A stretch of DNA of 64,000 nt. It comes from Lycorma delicatula. Its lineage: Eukaryota; Arthropoda; Insecta; Hemiptera; Fulgoridae. Shown piece after piece: positions 1 to 11,736 of the stretch. The number at the start of each line of letters is the position of its first letter. Positions within the stretch are counted from its first letter, which is position 1. Where the stretch lies: assembly GCF_047948215.1 (NCBI RefSeq), contig NC_134457.1:88794898-88858897 (forward strand). The letters are read 5' to 3'. Below the pieces are notes generated by a model, which worked only from the letters and a program-made list of their open reading frames with translations, had not been told where the DNA came from and ran no database searches. A program made the translations under genes and the position numbers.

Positions 1-480
1 CATTCTTTTTTCCCTTATGCTACATACTAACTAATACATTCAGAAAATAAAAATCACAATATACCTTTGGCATTATGTGAAAATTATAGATAGAATGAAT
101 TTATTCGAAATTTTATATGCAAATTAATATATTTTGTGTTAAAATCTTCAATAATAAAAGTTATTCAAGTACGTAATCAAGAACATTTCTTGATTAAAAA
201 AATATATATTGTAATTACTTTAGATGTATGTTAATTTAACCTAGTATTTACGCTTGTTTATATGAATAAAATTACATTTTACATTTCATGCAGAACAAAA
301 ATACTAGTAATTCATGAAGTCTGACAGTAGATTGTAATTTAAAATAATAATTTTTATAATAATGGTTTTTATATTAAGCAAATGCATACTTTCATGATAA
401 TTTTTATTTTGTGGTTTTATGATGTTTCTTTTGAGTATTATTGCCGAGAATTAAAAATTTATTTTTAATTTTATTTTGCA
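1..480. other. AT-rich stretch, nothing recognised
   Basis: Very AT-rich sequence with stops in all frames. I see no motif, repeat copy or coding signature here. Confidence 0.6.
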
Positions 481-485
481 TTTTG

Positions 486-527
486 CATGTATGTATGTAT
501 GTACGTACGTACGTGTGTGTGTGTGTT
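486..527. repeat. Compound microsatellite (TATG)n-(TACG)n-(TG)n
   Basis: Runs of ATGT, then ACGT, then GT units follow one another. The middle TACG block is the self-complementary version of the outer TATG/TG units, so the tract probably arose by slippage plus point mutation. Confidence 0.9.
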
Positions 528-1039
528 TCTTTAATTTTCTTTTAGAAAGTTTGTATGTAGTGATAAAGTTGTATTTATCAGTACGTTTTTCGTTTTATTT
601 GAATTATTAATAATATTACACAGCATAACTTTTGACATTAAAACTGATTTTTATGTTTAAATTTATAATTTTACTTAATTCAAAGGGAGTGAATTTTTTA
701 TTTTATTTAAAAAATTCATCTACATTTTATCTGAATATTATTCATTATTTATTTAATAATAAATAAACAATATAATCTAATAATATAATAATTTTTAAAT
801 ATTTTATATTTTAACAGACCTGCATTTTTTTGGATCGACTTTCATTCTACATCTGTTAATCTAATTACAAAATTGTTCCGTATTCTTAATGTCATTAAGC
901 TACCCCAGTTCTAGTGTTTGGATATTGTGTTATGCTTTTGCTTATTTAAACTATTTTTCTTTCATTACATAGGGTAATCCAAGGATAAAACTTAATTCCT
1001 TAATCTGATTACGTTAAAATTTTCGGATTTTTTAACGAA

Positions 1040-1697
1040 TATCGAATTTTTCACGAAAAATTTCGGTTTTCAGATTTCAACGGAAATATCCATTTTGACC
1101 ATTCCTGAATTAATTTTAACAAGTTTCGGCCTGACGTCTATACGTACGTATGTATCTCGCATAACTCAAAAACGATTAGCCGTAGGATGTTGAAATTTTG
1201 GATTTAGGACTGTTGTAACATCCAGTTGTTCACCTCCTTTTTATTGCTATCAACTGAACCAGAAGTGTCTAAAAAATCCCAAAATCAAAAAAAAATTGAA
1301 TTTTGAACTTTTCTTAGCTGCAGTAATAAGCCTAGATTAAGAGCTTTTCAACTATATATCATAAGTCGTACTTATTTTCACTGGTTCCAGAGTTATAGCC
1401 AAATAAAAGTTTAATTAATGAAGCATCTGGATCTTACAAGGGGAAGGCACATCGGTTCAAATCCGACTTAATCTACTTTTATTTAATTTAAATATATTGA
1501 TTTATTAATAATTATTTACCTCTGATGGTAAAAAATTATTTACGATAAATAATAATTCATTAATAACGATAAAAAAAAATTATGAAAAAATATCAGAAAT
1601 TATTAATGAAATAAAATTTTATGTAGTTTTCATTTTAAAAAAGTATGTATATGTAATTTAATAGGCGTACAAGGAAGTCATGTGGTGTTCACATCAG
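1040..1697 (+). repeat. F1 dispersed repeat, copy 1
   Basis: This is a copy of a family found eight times in the window. Shared landmarks in order are AAAATTTCGGTTTTCAG, TCAACGGAAATATCCATTTT, a TACGTACGTATGTATCTCGC block, GCAGTAATAAGCC, a GGTTCRAATCCGACTT core near 1453-1472, an AT-rich part, GTACAAGGAAGT (1667-1678) and a terminal ATGTGGTGTTCACATCAG hairpin followed by six T. No coding capacity is visible. The 5' terminal inverted repeat is eroded in this copy. The family is not one I can name; it behaves like a non-autonomous mobile repeat. Confidence 0.8.
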
Positions 1698-1699
1698 TT

Positions 1700-1984
1700 T
1701 TTTATTCGTTTTTATTATTATACCATCAAAATAAATTATCATAATTTGTATAATTATCTTCAGTTAAGTACCTAATAAACTAACACGTATTTGTTTAGAC
1801 AATGATTGGTGTTTAATGATCAATTTTGTTGTGTGTATTTTAATACGGCTAATTTATAGTCACTTGAAAATTTGTTTTATGTATATATTTCTTAATCTTA
1901 TTTTTAACGAATACTTATTCCTATAATTTTTATTCACTTATCCGAACGTTGTTTGTATTAGTAGAACTCTTTCTGTATCTATAA
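1700..1984. other. AT-rich spacer, nothing recognised
   Basis: AT-rich DNA between F1 copy 1 and the minus-strand Helitron-like end. No feature is supported. Confidence 0.5.
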
Positions 1985-2475
1985 CCAGCATCCCCGTCGC
2001 GGCTTTACCCGCACTGTATGTTTACTTACGTTTTCAGTTGCGTTCATTTTTATTATACATTGTCACACCCCTTAAAAAAATCAAAATTCAAAAAAACTAG
2101 AAATCGTTTTTAGATATTTATCTGAAGAATATGTGCAAGCCCAGTCTAGCGAATATTTCGTTTAGTATAATCGAAAAAGGGGAAAATTTACAATCATTGT
2201 TCAAAACCTTTTTACCTTCGCCTCTTTCAAGGTCGAATCTCATAAAATATAGTAATTAGTTTTTAGATATTCACATGAAAATTACACACCAAAAATCAAG
2301 ATGATATCTTCATATAGTATCCAGAAATTAAAAAAAAAATTTCATTATTACTCATATTTTAGCCGTTTAAACTTGGAGTTTCAAAAAATCCTGTCTTAGA
2401 GTGCACTTAACACCATAAGAAGAACTTGTATACAAATTTTCATCAATTTATATTCAGTAGTTTTTGTTAGACATG
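1985..2475 (-). mobile_element. Helitron-like non-autonomous element, 5'-truncated
   Basis: Read on the minus strand, this matches the element at 18366-19163 along several hundred bases: ACTACTGAATATAAATTGATG, ATGAAGATATCATCTTGATT, AAATTTTCCCCTTTTCGA and TTTAAGGGGTGYGAC recur in the same order. It ends with a GCGG/CCGC hairpin (1999-2012), then ten bases, then CTGG (complement of 1985-1988). Helitron 3' ends are known to carry a short hairpin about ten bases before CTRR. No Rep/helicase coding is present, so it can only be non-autonomous. The 5' start could not be placed. Confidence 0.65.
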
Positions 2476-2737
2476 GATTATAAATCATTCACGACTTGTT
2501 ATTTTGTAAATATAAATTATTATATATTGTTTTATTTTTTTGAGGGTGTTCTTATTGGATTTTCAGATGTAAAGTTTTATTTAGTGAGGAATGGATTTAT
2601 ATTAATAATTACTGTGAGTAGTATTAGTGTTATTGTTGTTCCTATAACGTCATTAATAGTAAAATATGTACGGAAAGATTTTTGCAAAGGATTTTATAAA
2701 TGTATACACGTACATCGGCGTGCGTTTTGTTAAATGT

Positions 2738-3131
2738 GTAAATCCAAAAAATTAGATTTTTGACTTTTTCTTAACTGCAATAAGCCCTCATTGAGAGCTT
2801 TTCAACGATATCATAAGTATTACTTATTTTCATTGGTTCTAGAATTATAGCCAAATAAAATTTTAATTAATGAAATATTTGGATCTTAGGGGAAGGCACA
2901 TCGGTTCGAATCAGACTTCATCTTCTTTTTTTAACTTTTTTCTTTAATTTAAATATATTGATTTATTAATAATGTTTAACCTCTCATTGTAAAAAAAAAA
3001 AATGTACGGTGAATAAAAAAAAAAGTCTGAGGTTTTTAATGAAATAGAATTCTATATACTTTTCCTTTAAAAAAAAATGTATAAATGTAATTTAATAGGC
3101 GTACAAGGAAGTAATGTGTTCACCACATCAG
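2738..3131 (+). repeat. F1 dispersed repeat, copy 2, 5'-truncated
   Basis: Starts in the middle of the family at the AATCCAAAAA-TT block. It keeps the CACATCGGTTCGAATC core near 2899-2916, the AT-rich part, the GTACAAGGAAGT motif and a rearranged terminal hairpin ending CACATCAG followed by a T run. The terminal hairpin reads GTGTTCACCACATCAG here, a small scramble relative to other copies. Confidence 0.75.
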
Positions 3132-3139
3132 ATTTTTAA

Positions 3140-4070
3140 CTTAATCAGACAAGGTCTGATTAAATCTCTGACCTCTTGATTTAAAAAATATAATTTAAAC
3201 TTTAAACCGTCATTTTAAAGTTAAAACTTGTTGTTTGGCATCGTAAAAACCTGAAATTCTCTACAATGATAATAAGACTATATGAATTGTTTACAATTAT
3301 GAAATTTTAATCGATCAGACGTTGGAGTTTGTATGAACGTGTTCGTTGTTTAAACAACAAACGAGTAAACCTTAATTTTTTTAGAATTTCTGTTATATAT
3401 TTCAAAAACAGATCACTAAAATTCAATGAGACAAGGAAAAAAAGTCTTATACAAGTTTTAACTTTGTTAAATTTGGGTCCTGATCCGACAAAGCGGTACG
3501 GCCGAACCCAAAATAATTGTTTTTATTTAAGAATATTATCTCTTTAATATTATTTTATTTTTAGTACTATTTTTTATTTCATGTGTGTGTATATATTCTA
3601 AATAATAAATATAATTTAAATCACGTCTACTTAAATTAATATTTTTTTTTCAATTTATCTTTTTTATTTTATAAAAAAAATGTGTATTTTGTTATACTCT
3701 GTCCTAACCAGATTTTTGTTACGTGATTCCCTTGATGTATCTAGGTAAATGCTGGGAAAATTCCTTTTTTTATTCGTAAATTTGTATATTTATTCATTCC
3801 TGGCGTGATTTGTATAGCTTATTATGTACCTATCAGAATAAAAGATTTGTTTATTGGTAAATAATATCTCAATTTTTTTTTTTTATTGTACTTACAAAGG
3901 TATTACTCTTTAGGTATTACAAAGGTATTAATCTTTACATTATTTTGTTGAAATGCTAGTGGTTAAGACATTATTGTACATTTTTCTTTTTTAAATATTA
4001 CACACATGTTTATGTAATTTACACCATTTTAAATAGAGCAAGTACGTTAAAGAATTAATGTTTTTGTTGT
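3140..4070. other. AT-rich stretch without recognised features
   Basis: No coding, SINE or transposase signature. A 14-bp perfect palindrome GTTGTTTAAACAAC lies near 3347-3360. The 72-codon frame at 3329-3547 is not supported by any family likeness. Confidence 0.5.
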
Positions 4071-4076
4071 TTTAAA

Positions 4077-4134
4077 ACTTATTAAATTTTGTATATATAT
4101 ATATATATATATATATATACAAAATTTAATAAGT
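4077..4134. repeat. 58-bp perfect palindrome with central (TA)n
   Basis: ACTTATTAAATTTTG is followed by a long TA run and then the exact reverse complement CAAAATTTAATAAGT. The whole 58 bp reads the same on both strands. It could be a minimal inverted-repeat element whose centre expanded, or a TA microsatellite born inside a palindrome. Confidence 0.9.
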
Positions 4135-4139
4135 GTGTG

Positions 4140-5805
4140 TGTGTAACACAGTGTGTTTAATGGAAATTTAAAGGAGAGGATGACGTATTAATTACTTTTA
4201 TTGAATACTGATAAGTTTTACTTGGATGAGGGTCTATCGAGTTACAAGAGTGGCTCATTGAGGTGTCGGTTTGGTTTCTGTATAATGTCAGAACATTTTT
4301 TCCCTTGTGGTTTAATAAACCGTTCTATAAGCTATAGATGTACGCTCTTGAATTATCAACAGCTTTTTTAGTCATCATAACAATGTTGTAGCATGTTACT
4401 TATTCATTAAGCCGAAATAATTAAAGTATAGGTTTCACAATCTTATTAAATTGGTGATCTTAATAATTTTTTTAATGTTGGTTATTTTAATTACAATTCG
4501 ATCATATTGAAGTGGGTGTTACAATAAATTAAACACATTGTTGTGATTGAAATTTTTAAAAAATTGGTTCATAATTTTTGCATTACATTTCTTTAATATC
4601 CGATATTTTTATTTTATATAAACTTCAAGGTAGGTAACAAAAATTTAATGGTTTTTAGAAAATTGAAATTTATTTTTTTATTAGCTACAATCTTGAATTC
4701 TTCTTACTAAAAATTAGTTTAAACAAAATATTTTATTATCTAAACTACTAATCAATACAGTAAAAGAAATTAAATATAACCAAATTTTTAATTTGACCCG
4801 CAACTAAACAAATGTTTTTTAAATTTGGATTTTAGAAATACTCATTTTTTCCTTTAGCAAAGATTCATAGTCATACATATAAGCACATTAATAAAGGATG
4901 GAAATAAGCAGAAAAAGACGTTTATTAATAAAATAAACAGTTATAAGTAATTATTTCGTTATAAACACGATTTGTTATTTCCCCGTTATTCCAAGTAATA
5001 ACAGAATTATTTAATTTAACACTATGAAATAAGTAAATAAGTATAAACATTTATTATAAATATATTTAAAAAAATCGTACTTTTTCTTACGTATACGGAT
5101 ATATTTTTATTATGTAAACATTTATTTTAAGAAATTACATGATTTGTTGCAATTGAATAAGTAAAAAAAAAAAAAAAAAAAATACGGGATGAGTAATAGA
5201 AACGTATTGAAAATATAAGCAGTTTAATACTTTATAAAGTGATAATACATAAGTACTCTTCAATTTATTATATAAATAAAGTATGAATAATTAATAAAAA
5301 AACAGCTCAGATTTATATTCTATTCAAGACTTCTTCAGCCAACCAAACGAATGGCAATGTTATGATACCGCAAATATTTTTAGACTTAGTTAAGATTAGA
5401 TACCACAGATCAAATAACAAAAAAGATCTGGTTTTCTTCTTCATATCTCATTGATAAACATCTAAGCACGAAAGTTTTATATCCAAAAATATTTTCTATA
5501 AAAAAAGTCTACATTTTTTTAGTTTAATTGAAAAACCTTAAACCTTAAAATGAAATCATCCCGAAAAAATCAGATTGCTTTTAAATTAATTTTTAAAGTG
5601 ATTTATTTTATGTATGATTAAAAACCATGAACAGGTTATAATACAAAATAATTAAATTAGAAAATATTTAATTTGTTGGGCCATTGCTCTGGGTAGCAAA
5701 AATCTTAATTTTTTACTGCCTACAACAATAAAATACGATTTAGCTGTCTACAACTAACTCGTATTATGTGTGTACGTTTTGTTTTACTTTGTAAAAAAAA
5801 GTAAA
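4140..5805. other. AT-rich stretch without recognised features
   Basis: Only AT-rich DNA with short A runs (for example 5163-5182). I found no transposon motif, tRNA-like box or credible reading frame. Confidence 0.5.
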
Positions 5806-5810
5806 ATATT

Positions 5811-7010
5811 TACTTTCTCGGCTATATTTATGCTGTAAAACTATATAGAATATATGTAAGGGAATTTATGCTAGTTAGATTTAGATGTTGAAATTTTTGA
5901 AGATCTTAATGTTTCCCAATATCTTATAACGAAAAACAACAATTTTACTATTGAAAAAATACGTAAGTACATTAATTTTGGTCATAATCGATGATGGGAG
6001 TAGGGTGATACAAGCGTTATGGGTATCGTAATAGAGAATTTTACAAGGAGTAGGTAAATTTTTTCCATAATTTAATGTTCCGTTTCATGTTGACCTTTTT
6101 CAACATCAAAAAAAGTTTTCATCAGGATTTTTTTTAAGGAAGTACAAAAAGTATTACAAAGGTTGAAGAATCAAATTTATCAGGTTAGATGGTTTGAATT
6201 AAAAAATTCTAACAACCGTCATACAGTCAACATACAAGTCATTATCTACCTTTGACGTATAATAGTCAAATCTATCTTAACATGTCATTTTATCACTAAA
6301 AGGAATTACAACAACGAACCAATTATCTGAACCTCCCTTTTACAATTTCTTCAAATCCGGACCGTCCACAGATTATGTTTTGTTTCTTATAACCAAAAAC
6401 GTCATGAAATAGAAGTAATACGGAAAAATAGAGGACATCCAGGCTGAAATGACTATTCATTTGAAAGAAATGTCGTAGAAAAGATACAGAAAGTGTTCCC
6501 AAAACGTTTACCAAAGATCTAAATAATGGAGGAGACTACTTCGAAAATCTTATTTTGACGTATTGGCATAATCTGTCTGAAGGGTTCCTAAAAATAAATT
6601 AGATGTTCCAAAACTTCAATTCCATGTGGTTTTGTCAAAAACTTCAAATGTATATATATATTCTACATGTATGTAAATATTGTTTCAAAATAAAAAGAAT
6701 AAAATAATCCTCTTTGTACAAAAAGACAGCACTCTACTGCTCACATAATAAGCTAAACTAATCTAAGCCCTTGTAGATAACCTACTTTCTTTTGGTGTTC
6801 CTTCTTATTCAAATCCCTATAAAGAGATGGAAGCCAAATTTTTTTTTTTGTCACCTCTGGACTCGAAGTAGAATTCTTATACTAATTAAGTGATACATTA
6901 GTATGTCAATTTGGTTGTTAGGTGATTTAATTCGGGAGCTGAGATCTTTTTCTCGTTAGTAATCGTTCTCGATATTTTCGAACTGATTTAATGAAATTAT
7001 TTTCCCGAGA
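5811..7010 (+). repeat. F2 dispersed repeat, copy 1, interrupted
   Basis: A second dispersed family, recognised by ordered landmarks shared with the copies at 25, 45.4 and 57.8 kb. These are a head like TTACTTTCTCGGCTATAT, a CATAATCGATGATGG block, a GAGTAGGTAAATTTTTTCC block, AAATCCCTATAAAGAGATGG (6816-6835), ACATTAGTATGTCAATTTGG, GTGATTTAATTCG and CTGATTTAATGAAAT. It has no evident protein. A mariner C-terminal remnant sits in the middle at about 6310-6560, so this copy is probably a host for a later insertion. Confidence 0.55.
6310..6560 (+). pseudogene. Mariner-type transposase, C-terminal remnant
   Basis: With small frame corrections the plus strand reads IEDIQAEMTIHLKEMS, a stop, KRYRKCSQN and WRRLL..SYFDV. 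This follows the known end of mariner-type transposases (EDIQ...LK.IP...F..CF..WK.RW.RC....GDYFE). The catalytic domain is absent and stops interrupt the frame, so it is dead. The minus-strand open frame across the same bases is a shadow. Confidence 0.55.
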
Positions 7011-7014
7011 GCGA

Positions 7015-8610
7015 ATTTTGGTTGCATTTGGTTAACGAGTAATCTCATCACAATGAAACAATGAAGCTTGTATCTCAAAATTTTATTCAAAGAATAAAAT
7101 AGTTTTTTTACAATATTCTTTAATTGCATTCTTACATATTTTAACCTTCACTCGGTTTTTGTTATGATTAGTAGTCGGTTGAATTAATTAGTAAATTCAT
7201 TGTAGATCACTTTTATAATTTTCACGAACTGAAATTTATAATTAAATTAGTAATGCAAAATAACAGTAATGAATTTTAATCATATCTTAGAAACTTGGTT
7301 AGAAAAATTTCACGAATTATTTTTAATTTCTCCAAACTTTGTCTTTTTGTTTTTAATATTGTACTTATAATTTTCAAATAAGTTTTATGTAAAATTACTG
7401 ACGAATTCATAACATTTGAGTAAAACACGCACAAAAATCAAGAAAGGTATAAAAATAAAATTTAAAGGTCTTATTTAATCTTTACATTATGCACATAAAA
7501 TTATCCGAGAATTTACCTCTTAAAGTTCATAGCGAATGTAAAATAACGTAATGAAAGGCAAAAACCTTCACCTTCTTGTGAAATGAACAAAAAGAAGATA
7601 ATTACGTCATAATGATTAAACAAGGAATTTTCAATTCTATTGTAAATAGACACTCCCTTTATTGCATTTTTTATATCAAACTTTTACTTCTTCTATCTCT
7701 TGGCCACTTATAATGAAGTGATTTTACTTCATTTAATTATGCATATAAGAAATGATGATATTGTTTATTATTAGATGTGAAGTATTTGAAGAAAATTATT
7801 TTTAAAGAGTGATTATTGATATCAAGAGTATTGATTAGCTTTGAATCGCTTTTCAAACATTTTTTCCATTTTTTTTTCATATAAGCTTAAAATATATTAA
7901 TCATGTGATCATGATGGAACAGAGCAGAATAATATAAAACAGAATCGATAATCAAATATTTCATTAGTTCTTTTATTAATTTGGTTTTGGATATTAATCA
8001 ACTAAAAAGAAAGCAACTACAAAACTAAAAAAAAAAAAATCCTATATTCTACACTGTACATTCACACTATATTCTACACCTTCGTCATTTTTTTAATTTG
8101 TGTAATTTCTAAACGATTCACTGATGTAGCTAATCGTTACATCAGAAGTGTTCTATTTCAGTCATTTAACACATTACGTAAGGAATGACCGCAACGAAAA
8201 GTTTGAATAAAGGACTGCATCATTCAACATTCAGTATAATTTCTATCAACTGTTTTTTTTTTTTTTATGAATATTACTTGATTTTTTTTAATTTTTAAGT
8301 GGTTATGTTTAATTTTGTTATTTATAATAAGTAGACTAAAATTTATAAAAAAAAATCTGCAATTAGATAGCCCAGGGAGTCACTAGACCCGTACTTTTAA
8401 AAATACCATGATGAAATAATTGTAATACAAAATTTGTTAAATTAAATTATTCTGAACGTTTCATTAAATATGGTTCAGTTATTCTTAATTTATTGATAGA
8501 TAATTACAAAAAAAATTCATTTTTGTATGAGCTTCGTGGTAAAATTTATTTTCATAAAAATTATCGTGATCAGAAAATGAAATATTACTCGTAATATAAT
8601 GGTCTTATAA
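7015..8610. other. AT-rich stretch without recognised features
   Basis: No ordered motif, repeat copy or coding frame that I can support. It contains several A and T runs only. Confidence 0.5.
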
Positions 8611-8612
8611 AT

Positions 8613-9567
8613 TGAACAACATAAAACCGAACCCATAAAGTAACCGCTGCATAATCGGTAGGTTATGTAGGAATGAAATTTTAAAAATGATACGGATAAA
8701 TTAAATAAGAAAAACATAAAACGTAATTAACATGTTAAATTTATTTACCTTATTGTTACAAAAGATGTTCATAATGACCAACCTGGGCATCGGCATCGAT
8801 GCACTTTTGTGCTCGACTGATCATACTGAAAGTTTTCTGACGCAAAACGTTGTCAATTGCGTTGATTGTTCACCTACATTTCTTTTTCTGCAAATTAACA
8901 TGGCCGGATAAATGAAACCATGCCTCGTCTGACATGAAATACGACATCGCGTCTATCTGTCCATTAACAATGTTTTCGAGAAGCCAGTTGCAATAATCAA
9001 GTCGTTTTGGTTTGTCCGTCTCCTTCAGTTGTTGCACAGTTGTAACGCGGTATGGTTTAAATTTTAATTCATGAAGAATTTTAAGACAAGATTTGTATTT
9101 AACACCAGATTGTTGGGATAACTTGCGTAGTGAATTTTTTGGACTGGCAGTAATTATCGGCAATGGCCTGTGGAGTCCTAACGGAAGTTTGCCAATTTCG
9201 TGTTTCATTTAAAACCAAACCTGTTGTATGCCATTTTTTAACAAATCGTGTATGCTACTCTTCGCTGGCATACAGGCATTCGGAAATTTTTCTACCAATT
9301 CTTGACGTGATTCTTCAAAAGATCCAGAACGAGTATAGACCTCAACTATAGCTACCCTTTCCTGGATTGAATAAGGCATTTTACACAAACACAACTGCAC
9401 TCACAATACTGCCCTGCAACAAAATGTATACGGTACTGACACGTAACCACCTGAAGACGGCAACAACATCAGTAGTAACATATACATCCACTAGTCGCGA
9501 TAGTTGTGTGTCTTTCATAAATAATGTTGGTAGCGGTTTCATTCTGGATTCGGTTTTATGTTATTCA
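8613..9567 (-). mobile_element. DUF4817-type DDE transposon, internally deleted, with terminal inverted repeats
   Basis: The left end GAACAACATAAAACCGAA (from about 8614) and the reverse complement of the right end, GAATAACATAAAACCGAA (to about 9566), match. They stay similar for some 33 bases (both reach AACCGCT). Between them lies the broken transposase described separately. At about 955 bp it is shorter than a full element should be. No clear target-site duplication could be read. Confidence 0.7.
8762..9379 (-). pseudogene. Broken transposase with DUF4817 helix-turn-helix
   Basis: Reading down the minus strand: MPYSIQERVAIVEVYTRSGS begins an N-terminal helix-turn-helix of the DUF4817 type (roughly residues 1-55, ending near 9215). 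Then comes a frameshift into SPKNSLRKLSQQSGV, YKSCLKILHELKFKPYRV, LKETDKPKRLDYCNWLLENI and MSDEAWFHLSGHVN (9165 to about 8885). A tail reading NVLRQKTFSMISRAQKCIDA and YEHLL follows, ending near 8762. DEAWFHLSG is the block around the first catalytic Asp in this transposase group. The middle block with the second Asp is missing between FHLSGHVNLQ and NVLRQ. Deletion plus frameshift make it non-functional. Confidence 0.75.
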
Positions 9568-9673
9568 CTCTGTAGATTACAAATTATATAATAATTTGAC
9601 GAAAATCGTTAAAAAATTGTTAAATTTTTAGTAAAAATGTTCATTTTATCTTTATGCAAACCAGTATCTTATT

Positions 9674-9829
9674 ATGTGATAGCGTCTCGGCCTTTCATCC
9701 GGAGGTCCCGGTTTCGAATCCCGGTCAGGCATGGCATTTTCACACACGCTTCAAATCATTCATCTCATCCTTTGAAGCAATATCTAACGGTGATCCCGGA
9801 GGTTAAACGAGGAAAAAAATCTTATATGC
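9674..9829 (+). mobile_element. SINE-A, tRNA-derived, copy 1
   Basis: AGCGTCTCGGCCTTTCATCC, then a Pol III B-box-like GGTTTCGAATCCC, then GGTCAGGCATGGCATTTTCA and CACACGCTTCAAATCATTC. It ends GGTGATCCCGGAGGTTAAAC and an A-rich tail. The tRNA-like head with B box marks it as a tRNA-derived SINE. It sits just 3' of the DUF4817-type element. Confidence 0.75.
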
Positions 9830-9899
9830 AATGCAGTTATCTTATTATGCTTATTATATTACTATTCAGGAAGATATTTGTTGATTCCGTTAATCGTAA

Positions 9900-10340
9900 T
9901 AGTTGTTGACATTCTGATATAAAACAAACACTACCGGAAACGGCATAGCTATTTTTTAGGGTAACAACAGTCCATGAAAGAGTTAAAAAGAGAAGAATGA
10001 GGAGTAAAGTGGTTTCCCGTTGCCTTCTTCGATTAGTCTAATTCCGTTGCATATTCGAATATCAAGCTCACTGAATTCAGGCAAGTTACACGTTCATACT
10101 GCTCTCCACAGGGAGTGGCTATATGATGAACGCAATACTTGTAAAGAAAGCAGATTAGTGTTACTTATATCTCCCATGATTTGCATAAGGTACAGTCATA
10201 TAAAAGTCCGTGTAAAACAACAAATTAATAATTTACTAACCAAAAAGGTACAGGTGATACGAAGGAAATGGGCTTTTTCGATGATTTATAAAGAATGTAT
10301 TTTTTTAAATACAGAGATTATTACTTACATGGTGTAATTT
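9900..10340 (+). other. Non-coding stretch, possible dispersed repeat
   Basis: Contains GAGGAGTAAAGTGGTTTCCC and a moderately GC-richer block around 9990-10210 unlike its AT-rich surroundings. It has no second copy in this window and no protein likeness. I suspect a dispersed repeat but cannot show it. Confidence 0.3.
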
Positions 10341-10344
10341 TGTA

Positions 10345-10740
10345 TTCACAAATGTTCCATGAGTACTCCATCCCGAACACATAAAACGATATTCCGCTCA
10401 ACATTAGCAACAGCGTTTTGTGATACGTTATAAGTCTCTACATCAAGAGGAAGGGAAGAGACAAAAACTCTTTGTCTTTTATTAAACCTCAAAAAAAATA
10501 GTCAGAAGGCGTTAAGTTTGGATTTCTTGGTGACCAGTGTATCAACGCCATGTCTGCATAACTTGCATTGTAAATCTATCGTCTTAAGAAGATGTTTATC
10601 CAGATAATTTCGAATTCTATATGCCTGTGCGGCAGAACTCATCTTGTATGCAAGTGAGAGACAAGTTCTTATTATCTCCATCGAGTTGAGACACAACTCG
10701 AGTAGATTCACTTAACATATCGTGATAAATTCCTCCAGTT
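10345..10740 (-). pseudogene. DUF4817-type transposase, C-terminal remnant
   Basis: The minus strand gives RNYLDKHLLKTIDLQ, then after a one-base shift ALIHWSPRNPNLTPSDYFF, then LPLDVETYNVSQNAVANVER and DGVLMEHL. WSPR.P.LTP.DYFFLR is the well-known block with the third catalytic acidic residue in insect DUF4817/Tc1-mariner-like transposases. The N-terminal half is absent. It lies close to the other DUF4817-type element in the same orientation but keeps the part that element lost, so the two are separate insertions. Confidence 0.65.
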
Positions 10741-10744
10741 TTCT

Positions 10745-11395
10745 ACTATATTTTCGTGAAAAAATATTCCTTTTACAAATAGCAAAAAACAAAGACAGAT
10801 CTGGAAACACTTCGTTTTCGTGTTGTAGCTTGCGAAAAATTGACAGCTGATTTTTTTGAAGGTATTCAAAGATTAAAAGTCGGATTTCTACTCCAGTTGT
10901 AAAATGAAGCCATGCTGAAATTTTTTGAATCTAAGTTAAGATGTAAATTTGATGTTTTTTATGGTTTTTTACCTCTAAAATTGAATAAAATAGGTCGCTG
11001 AACTGTATCTCTAGTAATTTTTGAGAAAATTATTATAAAATATAAAAACTTGATGTAGGAAAATACAATTTTTTTAGGTTTAACTCGGAATAAATTTTTT
11101 AAATTGTCAGTAAATAAATAAAATTATGTGGGGAATTTAACTGAGAAATTATATCTATGTAAATAGCGTCGGCTGAACATGAAGAATTTAATGTAATTTG
11201 ACTTTTATTAAAAAACAAAATACACCGAAACGTTGTATTATAATTTAGACCAAAACAAGTAGAAATCATTTCAATGTTGGAAAATATTTTAGAAAAATAA
11301 ATCAATTATTAAAAATAAATAAAAACAAAAATTAAATTTAATCCTTGAATATTAAATTTAACATATAAGAATTAATTTAAAAACGAAAATGGTTT
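10745..11395. other. AT-rich stretch, faint dispersed repeat
   Basis: Mostly featureless. Around 10900-11040 there is weak likeness to 27830-27980 (CTCTAAAATTGAATAAAATA with CCTAAAAAATTGAAAAAAAT, then CTGTATCTCTAG with CTGTATTTTTAG). This suggests another old repeat family. Confidence 0.35.
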
Positions 11396-11397
11396 TG

Positions 11398-11547
11398 TTA
11401 TGAAAGAGTGAGCATCAACAGATGTGGTCATTAGCCATGTGGAAATCGGTAACATATAAAAAGATACCATCCCTTTTCGGGATTCGGACCCGGGATTTCC
11501 GCACGAAATGCCGAGATGCTACCTACTCAGCCAAGGTGATCGGCAAA
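11398..11547 (-). mobile_element. SINE-C, tRNA-derived
   Basis: On the minus strand: CCTTGGCTGAGTAGGTAGCA (A-box-like), ATCTCGGCATTTCGTGCGG, a B-box-like GGGTCCGAATCCCG, then GGGATGGTATCTTTTT and a tail ending CTCACTCTTTCATAACAAAA. It differs from SINE-A in both head and body, so I treat it as a separate family with one copy here. Confidence 0.65.
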
Positions 11548-11736
11548 CGAAAATTTATTATTTGAAAATAGCTTTGCAAAGCAAATTGAGAAATTGTTTA
11601 TTTTATAAGATGGCATCATTAATAGCTTATCAATAATTAAAATCCGTGTATCGCATTTAAGAAGATATATTATCTGTTTAAGATACTTATTTTTTGCCTA
11701 CAAGTCAAGTGGCATTACAATAAAACTAAAACAAAT

